Below the pieces are notes generated by a model, which was not told the DNA's origin, searched no databases, and saw only the letters and a list, made by a program, of their open reading frames with translations. From Oscillospiraceae bacterium (lineage in GTDB: Bacteria; Bacillota; Clostridia; Oscillospirales; Oscillospiraceae), in assembly GCA_017452505.1 (NCBI GenBank), contig JAFTMI010000029.1, forward strand, positions 62,001 to 126,000: DNA of 64,000 nucleotides, read 5' to 3'. Shown here one piece after another: positions 56,679-64,000 of the stretch; position 1 is the stretch's first letter, and each line of letters begins with the position of its first letter. Both the position numbers and the translations under genes were made by a program.

Positions 56679-57461
56679 TTATGAATTTTTGAGTAATGGC
56701 GTACATTCAAATTTATCCAGTCCGTCATCATACCACAGGTGGGTCATATAAAGGCCACCTGCCGGCACGGTAGGACCGGCTGCAGTTCGGTTTCCCTCTA
56801 AAAGGATTTTGGCAATCTGCTCCGGGGGGAATTTTCCCTCAGCGGCATAGACCACTGTGCCCACAATAACCCGTGCCATATTGTACAAAAATCCGTTAGC
56901 GCAAACTTTTATTTCGATGATATCACCCTTGCGCTCTACATTGCAGTAATACACTGTGCGGACTGTAGATTTTACATCCGTTCCAACACTGCGGACAGCG
57001 GCAAAATCGTGAGTGCCAATAAACTGGTCTGCCGCACTCTGCATCACAGTTTCGTCAAGATGCTTGGGATAAAACCAAGCTCTGTTCACATAGAATGGAT
57101 CTCTCAGACGGGAGTTATAAATCGTGTAGGTATATTCCTTGCGGACACAAGAGCCAATTGCGTTAAAGTTTTCATTCACCTCAAACGCCTTTGTCACAGC
57201 AATATCAATGGGCAAATGGGTATTTAGCGCATAGGGTAATCGATCTACCGGAATAGTTGATTCCGTTCGGAAATTTGCCACATAGCACCGGGCATGAACA
57301 CCGGCATCCGTCCGACCGCAGCCGGTTACATGAACCGGGTGGTTTACCACCATTTCGATGGCTTTTTCCAATGTTTGTTGGACAGTGGCCAGGTTTTTTT
57401 GTGTCTGCCAGCCGTGGTAGGCAGTTCCCTCATAAGTCAAAAACAATGCAATATTGCGCAT
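56679..57461 (-). CDS. truA: tRNA pseudouridine(38-40) synthase
   Basis: Modifies the anticodon stem of many tRNAs (260 aa). Catalytic Asp52 in CGRTDAGVHAR; RNIALFLTYEGTAYHGWQ at the start; the C-terminal MTHLWYDDGLDKF is present. ATG 57461 follows GAGGT. Seven bases after ecfT, in the normal ECF-truA arrangement. Confidence 0.95.
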   Translation of the reverse strand: MRNIALFLTYEGTAYHGWQTQKNLATVQQTLEKAIEMVVNHPVHVTGCGRTDAGVHARCYVANFRTESTIPVDRLPYALNTHLPIDIAVTKAFEVNENFNAIGSCVRKEYTYTIYNSRLRDPFYVNRAWFYPKHLDETVMQSAADQFIGTHDFAAVRSVGTDVKSTVRTVYYCNVERKGDIIEIKVCANGFLYNMARVIVGTVVYAAEGKFPPEQIAKILLEGNRTAAGPTVPAGGLYMTHLWYDDGLDKFECTPLLKNS

Positions 57462-57468
57462 AACTACC

Positions 57469-58275
57469 TCACAAGCCAAAGGATGCTGCCACAATCACAC
57501 CGGAAAGAAGCATAAGCAGGATCAAGTACGCAAAATAATCCCGTCTGCGATAGCGCAGCAGTTTCATTTTTGTACGGCCCTCGCCGCCTTGATAGCAACG
57601 GCATTCCATAGCTGTTGCCAATTCGTCAGCACGGCGGAAGGCACTGATAAACAGCGGCACTAAAATCGGCACAAGCGCTTTCACCCGTTTCAAAACGCTG
57701 CCTGTTTCAAAATCGGCGCCTCTTGCCTTTTGGGCGGAAATGATTTTATCTGTTTCCTCGATCAATGTAGGAATAAAGCGCAGAGCAATGCACATCATCA
57801 TAGCCAGTTCATGAACCGGTACACGGATCTTCTTCAGCGGTGACAACAAGGATTCCAGACCATCAGTCAACTGAATAGGAGATGTGGTATAGGTCATTAG
57901 GAAGGTTGCGGAAATCAGCATTAAAATTCGCGCAACCATAAAAAACGCCCGAATAACGCCCTCTAATGTAATGGTGATCTTCCAAAAAGCAACCAAAACT
58001 GTTTCACCGCCGTTAAACAGCAGATTCAAAAGACCGGTGAATATTAGGATGAAGATCAGCGGTTTCATGCCCTTAAGCAAGGCTTTTACAGGAATCTTAG
58101 ACAACGCCACCATTACGATCAGAAATGCCAGCATGATCCCATAAGACACCCAACTGGCCGCTGTAAACAGCGCAACGATGTATATGATAAGCCCAACCAA
58201 CTTGGTTCTTGGGTCCATACGGTGAATCACAGAATTTCCCGGGAAATACTGACCAAGGGTAATGTCTTTAAGCAT
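57469..58275 (-). CDS. ecfT: ECF transporter transmembrane subunit EcfT
   Basis: The shared membrane coupler of group II energy-coupling-factor vitamin transporters (268 aa, about five to six helices). Starts LKDITLGQYFPGNSVIHRMD; the two coupling helices bear AQKARGADF and AMECRCYQGG (Ala-Arg-Gly type motifs). ATG 58275 or 58281; the first gives better spacing to GGAGG. Overlaps ecfA2. The substrate-binding S component is not in the window. Confidence 0.93.
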   Translation of the reverse strand: MLKDITLGQYFPGNSVIHRMDPRTKLVGLIIYIVALFTAASWVSYGIMLAFLIVMVALSKIPVKALLKGMKPLIFILIFTGLLNLLFNGGETVLVAFWKITITLEGVIRAFFMVARILMLISATFLMTYTTSPIQLTDGLESLLSPLKKIRVPVHELAMMMCIALRFIPTLIEETDKIISAQKARGADFETGSVLKRVKALVPILVPLFISAFRRADELATAMECRCYQGGEGRTKMKLLRYRRRDYFAYLILLMLLSGVIVAASFGL

Positions 58276-59131
58276 GGGCATTCCCCTCCTTCAGCTGCCG
58301 CAGGACTTTTATCGCCTGATCCATGGTAAATACAGGCTCAACCGGCAAACCCAATTTCCGTAACTGCAAAAACAGCTTTGTGATCTCGGGAATATCCAAA
58401 CCCATATCCACCAGCTCCTGCGCTCTGGTAAACACCTGCTCGGGAGTGCCGTCCATAGCCAGCGTGGCATCATTCATCACAAGCAATCGGTCGGCAAGGC
58501 GGGCAACATCGTTCATAGAATGGCTGACCATCATAATGGTTGCATTCTTGCTTCTGCGGTAGGCTTCGATGTTGGAAAGTACCTCTTCCCTGCCCTCCGG
58601 GTCCAGTCCGGCGGTGGGTTCGTCCAAAACAAGAACTTCCGGTTCCATTGCGATCACACCAGCAATGGCAACACGCCGCTTCTGTCCACCGGACAAATCA
58701 AAAGGCGATACCTCCAGCTGCTCATCGCTAAGGCCCACCAATTTGGCCGCTTCCCGGACACGGCGATCGATCTCTACCGACTTAAGACCCATATTCTTTG
58801 GACCAAAAGCAATATCCTTATATACCGTTTCCTCGAAGAGCTGATACTCCGGGTACTGGAACACCAATCCCACACGGAAACGGCTCAGCCGGGTAACTTT
58901 TTTATCAGACCAAATATCCACACCGTCCAATAAAATCTCACCGGTTTCCGGTTTTAGCAAGCCATTCAAATGCTGCATCAAGGTGGACTTACCCGATCCG
59001 GTATGTCCGATCACACCGATAAACTCACCACGCTCCACAGCAAAGGAAATATTATCCAACGCCTTGTGGGCAAAGGGCGTACCGATGCTATAAGTATGAC
59101 TTAAGTTTCTAACCTCTAAAATAGGCGCCAC
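58268..59131 (-). CDS. ecfA2: ECF transporter ATPase EcfA2
   Basis: Second ATPase of the ECF module (287 aa). Walker A GHTGSGKST, Q-loop FQYPEYQLF, signature LSGGQKRR, Walker B VLVLDEPTAGLDPEG, H-loop VSHSMND. Pairs with EcfA1 upstream by 19 bases. Confidence 0.95.
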   Translation of the reverse strand: MAPILEVRNLSHTYSIGTPFAHKALDNISFAVERGEFIGVIGHTGSGKSTLMQHLNGLLKPETGEILLDGVDIWSDKKVTRLSRFRVGLVFQYPEYQLFEETVYKDIAFGPKNMGLKSVEIDRRVREAAKLVGLSDEQLEVSPFDLSGGQKRRVAIAGVIAMEPEVLVLDEPTAGLDPEGREEVLSNIEAYRRSKNATIMMVSHSMNDVARLADRLLVMNDATLAMDGTPEQVFTRAQELVDMGLDIPEITKLFLQLRKLGLPVEPVFTMDQAIKVLRQLKEGNAHA

Positions 59132-59150
59132 TTTTCTAACCTCCTGTGGG

Positions 59151-59996
59151 TCAGGCCTTCAAAGTTTCACAAAGTACCTGCGCACATTCTTCTGCATTCA
59201 ATCGATCCAAGGGAAGGTCAAAGCCGCAAGCATTTAATTTGCTGCACAGTTCCACTGTCTCCGGAGCTGCCAATCCCATGCTGTGAAGCTTCTCAATCTG
59301 AGAGAATACTTCCCGGGGTGTGCCATCCAAAGCCACCTTTCCCTTGTCCAGTACCACCACACGCTGGGCTTGAGCAGCCTCATCCATATGGTGGGTTATT
59401 AAAATTACAGTAATTCCTTTTTCGCTGTTCAGCCTTTTGACCGTTTCCATCACTTCAGCACGGCCTTTGGGGTCCAGCATTGCGGTAGGCTCATCCAGCA
59501 CAATGCACTTGGGCTCCATCGCGATCACACCGGCAATGGCTACCCTCTGCTTCTGTCCGCCGGACAGAAGGTGGGGCGCATGGTTGCGGTATTTATACAT
59601 ATCAACCAGCTTCAACGCCGTATCCACCCGCTGGCGGATCACAGGCGAAGAAATACCTAAATTCTCCGGAGCAAAGGCTACATCTTCCTCCACAACATTG
59701 GCAACGATCTGATTGTCCGGATTCTGGAACACCATACCGACTGTTTTGCGGATCTGTATCAGTTTTTCTTCGTCCGAAGTGTCAAGCCCCCAAACATATA
59801 CCTTGCCTCCACTTGGCAAAAGAATGCTGTTAAAGTGCTTGGCGAGGGTGGATTTTCCGCATCCGTTGCTACCTAAAACGGCGACAAAACTGCCTTCATC
59901 AATGGATAGATCAAGTTCCTCGAACACGGCAACGCCGGGTGCATCATCCACGCCCGGATAAGTATATGCCAATTTTTCTGCAGTAATTGCACGCAT
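59151..59996 (-). CDS. ecfA1: ECF transporter ATPase EcfA1
   Basis: First ATPase of the ECF module (281 aa). Walker A GSNGCGKST, FQNPDNQIV, LSGGQKQR, CIVLDEPTAMLDPKG, ITHHMDEAAQA. ATG 59996 follows GGAGG; the longer in-frame reading lies inside the methyltransferase gene. Confidence 0.95.
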   Translation of the reverse strand: MRAITAEKLAYTYPGVDDAPGVAVFEELDLSIDEGSFVAVLGSNGCGKSTLAKHFNSILLPSGGKVYVWGLDTSDEEKLIQIRKTVGMVFQNPDNQIVANVVEEDVAFAPENLGISSPVIRQRVDTALKLVDMYKYRNHAPHLLSGGQKQRVAIAGVIAMEPKCIVLDEPTAMLDPKGRAEVMETVKRLNSEKGITVILITHHMDEAAQAQRVVVLDKGKVALDGTPREVFSQIEKLHSMGLAAPETVELCSKLNACGFDLPLDRLNAEECAQVLCETLKA

Positions 59997-60009
59997 ATTC
60001 TGCCTCCTG

Positions 60010-60876
60010 TCAAGGCGTCCAACGGCCGGTTGCGCCGCAAGGCAGCACCAAGCCGGTGGATTGCACCGGAAGGCCCAGTTCACCCACAGCGGTACTACCG
60101 CCGTAGACATTGCCAAACACCACATCCGATGCATAGCCAACAGCGGAAGGTGCAAGACCGGTGGTATAAGAATTGATGATCACAAACAGCGGATTATCAG
60201 ACAGAAGCTTCACAGTCTCCTGCAGGAAGGGATAAAAGCTGGTTTCCATCTTCCAAATCTCACCGCTGGGTCCCCGTCCATAGCTGGGCGGATCCATAAT
60301 AATACCGTCATAACGGCGGCCGCGGCGAATCTCTCTTTGAATAAATTTACCGCAATCGTCCACGATCCAATGTATGGGTCGGTCAGCAAGGCCGGATGCA
60401 GCAGCATTTTCCTTTGCCCAGGCCACCATACCCTTAGAAGCATCCACATGGTACACCTCTGCACCACCGGCTGCCGCAGCAAGCGTAGCACCACCGGAGT
60501 AGGCAAACAAATTCAGCACCCGGGTAGGACGACCGGCAGACGCGATCTTATCCCGGATAAAGTCCCAGTTGGCTGCCTGCTCCGGGAACACGCCGGTATG
60601 CTTAAAATTCATAGGTTTCACATTAAAAGTCAAATAGTCCTTATAGTGAATCTGCCAACGCTCCGGCAGGTGGTGGTCAGACCAATGGCCGCCACCTGTA
60701 GAAGATCGAATATACCGGGCATCATATTTTTTCCAGGCAGGATGGCAGTGGGGTGTATCCCAAATCACCTGAGGGTCTGGGCGAACCAGGGTGTACTTCC
60801 CCCACCTCTCCAGGCGTTCACCGCCTGCAGTGTCCAAAACCTCATATTCCTTCCATTCATCGGAAATCCAAATCAT
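60010..60876 (-). CDS. Class I SAM-dependent methyltransferase
   Basis: A Rossmann methyltransferase of the RlmI/YccW-like group, here without a PUA domain (288 aa). SAM loop VLNLFAYSGGATLAAAAGG and catalytic-region IIMDPPSYGRGP suggest rRNA as substrate. The exact target is unknown. ATG 60876 follows AAAGGAGAA. Thirteen bases before ecfA1 and 33 after the penicillin-binding protein, so in one unit. Confidence 0.85.
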   Translation of the reverse strand: MIWISDEWKEYEVLDTAGGERLERWGKYTLVRPDPQVIWDTPHCHPAWKKYDARYIRSSTGGGHWSDHHLPERWQIHYKDYLTFNVKPMNFKHTGVFPEQAANWDFIRDKIASAGRPTRVLNLFAYSGGATLAAAAGGAEVYHVDASKGMVAWAKENAAASGLADRPIHWIVDDCGKFIQREIRRGRRYDGIIMDPPSYGRGPSGEIWKMETSFYPFLQETVKLLSDNPLFVIINSYTTGLAPSAVGYASDVVFGNVYGGSTAVGELGLPVQSTGLVLPCGATGRWTP

Positions 60877-60909
60877 CTGTTTCTCCTTTTGCGTCAATAC
60901 ACGCATATC

Positions 60910-63609
60910 TTACTGCACACCGGGATGCTGGGCCGCATACTGTTCCCAAGCACTTTGGGTGTGGACCTTACAGGTCACATAAGGGGCATCGTTGGTTATG
61001 TTGCCGCTCATGCCCTTAAATACCGCGTCAGTGCCATCGGCATTGATATAGTATACATAGTCATTGCGCAAATAGTCGCTGATTAAGCGATAAGACGAAG
61101 CCTTCAAAATCTGGTCGATCTCGTTCTTTGTCATTTTCACAAGACCTTCCTGGCGGAGTTTCACAGAGCTGTCAACAGCGGCAAACTTTCTGCACCACTG
61201 GGTCGCAACGCCGCCACCGGAGCAGTAATCCACCATTACATGCTTATCGCAATACTGGGTCGGCATATCCTCGGCATACACAACAGCCTGACTGGTTGCA
61301 ATAAAATCACTGGGATTCAAGGGTGCATCCAGCCGGATATCGTTGGTACAGGCAGAGGTTGCGATCTTGCCGGAGGAAAGGCACATATTTACGCTCTGGA
61401 GCTTACTCTGATTGTACAGTAAAATATCGCTCTTTCCCTGATGGAGGGGGCCCATAACCTGCTTAAACAAATATGCAGCAGGGTTGTTTACGCTATAGCA
61501 CTGAATAGACTCCGGACTTTCAAAGCCGCACCATACAGCTGCTGTATAGTAGCCGGTAAATCCGCAGTACCAACGGTCATAGTTATCACCGGAAGTACCG
61601 GTCTTGCCGGCAGTAGAAACGCCATAGGAGTAGAACAGATCAGCCTCTGTACCGGTACCTTCTCTGGTAGCGGCAGTCAAACAGTAGTTCATATAGTCTA
61701 CGGATTTTTCGCTGAGAATCTGTTCTGTCTTCTGCGTATTGTCCAGCACCAGATTACCCTTAGAGTCATAGACCTTGGAGAACGTTCTTCCGTAACGGTA
61801 ATTGCCCTTGTTGGCAAAGGTAGCAAAAGCACTTGTCATATCACGCACAGTGACACCAAAGGTCTGCGCACCCAAAGCCAGCGGGCCAATGTCGATATCG
61901 CTGTGGTTGCGGCCATCTGGATCGGTATAAGACTCAACCAAAGTAGAAATGCCAAACTTCTCTTTCGCAAACAGGTAAGCATAATTCACTCCGGCCCTGT
62001 CAACAACATTGGCTGCCACAGCATTTACGGAACGGACAACACCGCGGAAAACAGTACGGGCATAAGAATAGGTCCTGGTATCATTGAGCGGATAAGGTCC
62101 GTTGCTATAGCTAAGGGGCAAATCCTTAATCACGGTTGCAGGTGTAATTGCGCCGGATTCAAAGGCCGGAGCATAAACCGTAACAGGCTTGATGCAAGAA
62201 CCGGATTGCCGTTTGGCGTCAGTGGCTCTGTTCCAGGCATCATGATCGGTCTTCTTGCCAACGTCACCGGCCATAGCAACAATATCGCCGGAGCGGTTAT
62301 CGATGATTACAATTGCGGAGCGAAGCTGCTGACCACCACGGGTATCGGGGATCTTATCTATGTTGGTATAGACAGCATCTACGCAATCCTGGGCCGCTTT
62401 ATCAAAAGTGGTGTAAATATGGTAGCCGCCTTTTTGGATCTGTTGGAGCATCAGTTCTCTTGTGCTGGAATTCCACTGGAATCCGGATTCCTCCGCAAAC
62501 GCCTTGGCTACATCCTCCAAAACGGTATCACCAAACCAAGAATATATATCCTGAGAATTATCTTTCTGCAGGGATACCTGCGTGTTGCATTGTGGGCAAT
62601 AACGCTTGCCGTCAGATTCTTTATAGTTTTTGGCTACATCGCGATAACCACAATTTTCACAAGTGGTAAGCCGGTCCTCCTCGTCTACTCCAACTTTTAA
62701 GACAAGTTCCTGCGCAATTGCTTCTTGATATTCAGCCTCAGTCAGCCAGCCATATTCGCGCATAGCCCAAAGGACATCTTCTTTTCGCTTTTTATTATTA
62801 TCAAAGTTCTGATAAGGATCATAATATGTGGGAGAATTTGTGATACTGATCAAACTGGCGCATTCCGCAGGGGTCAGTAACTCCAATTCCTTGCCGAAAT
62901 ATGTCTCTGCTGCGCTGCGAACACCACGGCAGCCTTGACCTAAATAGATGCAGTTTAGATACATCTCCATAATGGTATCCTTGTGATACCGTTTCTCCAA
63001 CTGCAATGCCCGGAATATCTCCAACACCTTGCGCTGAACGGTAACATCATCGGCGCTTTCATCCTCAAACAGCAGTAGATTTTTAATCAGCTGCTGGGTG
63101 ATGCTGGAGCCGCCAACCGAGTCATCGCCAAAGAACATACGGGCACAGGCCTTAACGGTTGTTATCCAGTCAACACCTTGGTGTGTATAAAAACGGTGAT
63201 CCTCAATGGCAACCGCCGCATGGACCAGATCCTCGGGAATATCTTCCAAATCTGCCCATTTACTGCTTGTTGTTGCAAAAATATTCTGATAGACCTGAAT
63301 ATCGCCGGCAGAATCCACATAGTACATAGTGGAGCTCTGATCCATAGATACATCTTCAATGGCCATACCTGCCATAGGCAGGATGTCATTTTGCAGATAG
63401 TCACCCAGTACCCCCATAAAGGCGAAGCCACAAACAATGCCAACTAACAAAACCGTGATCGCGGCTCCGGCCAACACTTTCAAAACAGAAAAGGCGATCA
63501 TCCACCCTCTGTGTGCAGTACGAACACTCCAATGAGGATTCCAGTTTTGTCGGGCCTGTTTCTGCTTCTCCTTTATATCTTTGACTTTATGCAAGATTTT
63601 TTCAAACAT
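60910..63609 (-). CDS. Class A penicillin-binding protein with zinc-ribbon insert
   Basis: Bifunctional peptidoglycan synthase (899 aa). Membrane helix about 45-68; GT51 glycosyltransferase with catalytic Glu136 in AIEDHRFYTHQG; transpeptidase with Ser471 in SGSCIKP (SxxK), the SVNA motif and AGKTGTS. Between the two domains lies CENCGYRDVAKNYKES followed by YCPQCNT (Cys317, 320, 338, 341), a four-cysteine zinc-ribbon-like segment not usual in PBP1. ATG 63609 follows GGAGG. First gene of the unit with the methyltransferase, ecf genes and truA. Confidence 0.93.
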   Translation of the reverse strand: MFEKILHKVKDIKEKQKQARQNWNPHWSVRTAHRGWMIAFSVLKVLAGAAITVLLVGIVCGFAFMGVLGDYLQNDILPMAGMAIEDVSMDQSSTMYYVDSAGDIQVYQNIFATTSSKWADLEDIPEDLVHAAVAIEDHRFYTHQGVDWITTVKACARMFFGDDSVGGSSITQQLIKNLLLFEDESADDVTVQRKVLEIFRALQLEKRYHKDTIMEMYLNCIYLGQGCRGVRSAAETYFGKELELLTPAECASLISITNSPTYYDPYQNFDNNKKRKEDVLWAMREYGWLTEAEYQEAIAQELVLKVGVDEEDRLTTCENCGYRDVAKNYKESDGKRYCPQCNTQVSLQKDNSQDIYSWFGDTVLEDVAKAFAEESGFQWNSSTRELMLQQIQKGGYHIYTTFDKAAQDCVDAVYTNIDKIPDTRGGQQLRSAIVIIDNRSGDIVAMAGDVGKKTDHDAWNRATDAKRQSGSCIKPVTVYAPAFESGAITPATVIKDLPLSYSNGPYPLNDTRTYSYARTVFRGVVRSVNAVAANVVDRAGVNYAYLFAKEKFGISTLVESYTDPDGRNHSDIDIGPLALGAQTFGVTVRDMTSAFATFANKGNYRYGRTFSKVYDSKGNLVLDNTQKTEQILSEKSVDYMNYCLTAATREGTGTEADLFYSYGVSTAGKTGTSGDNYDRWYCGFTGYYTAAVWCGFESPESIQCYSVNNPAAYLFKQVMGPLHQGKSDILLYNQSKLQSVNMCLSSGKIATSACTNDIRLDAPLNPSDFIATSQAVVYAEDMPTQYCDKHVMVDYCSGGGVATQWCRKFAAVDSSVKLRQEGLVKMTKNEIDQILKASSYRLISDYLRNDYVYYINADGTDAVFKGMSGNITNDAPYVTCKVHTQSAWEQYAAQHPGVQ

Positions 63610-63691
63610 TATATAACCTCCATCCATATGGCAAAGAGCCGACAGGATCAAATATCATTCAAATGTGCATGGCTATAGCACTACGCATATC

Positions 63692-63720
63692 ATTATAGCA
63701 CATCTACCATAAAAACGAAA
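63692..63720 (-). promoter_or_regulatory. Penicillin-binding protein promoter
   Basis: On minus: TGTGC directly before TATAAT (63692-63697); weak -35 TTTCGT at 63715-63720, spacer 17. Confidence 0.6.
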
Positions 63721-63753
63721 GACCTATTTTATAAATTATCTATGAATATACAG

Positions 63754-63828
63754 TTACAGTATGCCCAAAATATAACGATTTTCCCACACGCAGATTTCAT
63801 AAAAAACATTTGTAAGGATATACTGTAA
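63754..63828. promoter_or_regulatory. Inverted repeat between divergent promoters
   Basis: TTACAGTAT at 63754-63762 and ATACTGTAA at 63820-63828, with a further ACAGT just before the first. A possible two-site operator; the regulator is unknown. Confidence 0.35.
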
Positions 63829-63846
63829 TCAGCGGCAGGATTATAC

Positions 63847-63875
63847 TTGATTTTCACAGGGTTTACGGTTAGAAT
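63847..63875 (+). promoter_or_regulatory. DUF1292 gene promoter
   Basis: TTGATT at 63847-63852, 17-base spacer, TAGAAT at 63870-63875. Confidence 0.6.
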
Positions 63876-63908
63876 ATACCTACAACGACGATTGGAGGTA
63901 TCCACTAA

Positions 63909-64000
63909 TGGATGATTACGGTTCTGATTTTATTACCATCGTAGACGAGGACGGTACCGAGTTCGAGCTGGAAGTTCTCACCAGCATTGAATATAACGGC
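63909..64000 (+). CDS. DUF1292 protein, partial
   Basis: The first 30 codons of a gene cut by the window edge: MDDYGSDFITIVDEDGTEFE and onward fits the acidic N-terminus of DUF1292 (YrzB-like), small proteins of unknown role often near mltG/ruvX. TTGGAGGT precedes the ATG. Confidence 0.75.

Noticed and set aside
41..64000. CRISPR arrays, transposases, prophage genes, tRNA or rRNA genes
   Set aside because: I looked through the intergenic gaps, which are all under about 350 bases, and found none. Short gaps are explained by promoters, leaders or terminators.

Overview
This window looks like a chromosomal core region of a low-to-mid GC Gram-positive anaerobe in class Clostridia, probably an Oscillospirales/Oscillospiraceae-type gut bacterium. 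The support is a PolC plus DnaE replicase pair, an L10 leader, an alaS T-box, the pyrH-frr-uppS-cdsA-dxr-rseP-polC gene order, ECF transporter genes next to truA, and clostridial families such as DUF4317, DUF1385 and DUF4093. The genus cannot be told from the sequence. I see no rRNA, tRNA, CRISPR array, prophage, transposase or insertion sequence.

Layout. Bases 1-4.5 kb (+): an alanine/ornithine racemase-like enzyme, rplJ-rplL behind an L10 leader with an attenuator, a membrane protein, and a CofE-like amide ligase. 4.5-14.8 kb (-): a phosphatase with an Mrp ATPase; an operon comEC-holA-rnmV-ABC-F; then alaS behind a T-box. 14.8-18 kb: a small conserved protein and oligoendopeptidase F (-), and a DMT exporter (+). 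18-29.2 kb (-): pyrH-frr-uppS-cdsA-dxr-rseP-ispG-polC-udp, which joins nucleotide supply, ribosome recycling, undecaprenyl and phospholipid precursors, the MEP isoprenoid pathway, membrane proteolysis and replication. 29.3-36 kb: glnS (+), tex (-), a membrane-anchored beta-propeller protein (+) and a cytidylate kinase-like protein (+). 36-46.2 kb (-): ten tightly packed genes, lipoprotein-response regulator-histidine kinase-DUF1385-prmC-recA-recX-rimO-pgsA-DUF4317. 46.2-51.5 kb (-): murB-whiA-dnaE. 51.6-54.3 kb: small accessory genes, namely an Ltp-repeat lipoprotein between two identical terminators, a four-motif ferredoxin, a mini-lipoprotein and a 58-residue membrane protein. 54.3-63.6 kb (-): a class A penicillin-binding protein, a methyltransferase, ecfA1-ecfA2-ecfT, truA and a ClpE-like unfoldase. 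The window ends inside a DUF1292 gene (+).

Most promoters have readable -35/-10 boxes with 17-base spacers, and many carry the Gram-positive TRTGN extended -10. Intrinsic terminators separate most units and several share ACAG...CTGT stem bases.

Nothing here is clearly a new defence or mobile system. The best candidates for something undescribed are: a secreted-lipoprotein/two-component module leading the recA operon; the F420-ligase homologue, with no other F420 gene in view; a zinc-ribbon insertion in the penicillin-binding protein; the lipoprotein gene framed by duplicated terminators; and a near-identical 19-base motif ahead of two neighbouring small genes.
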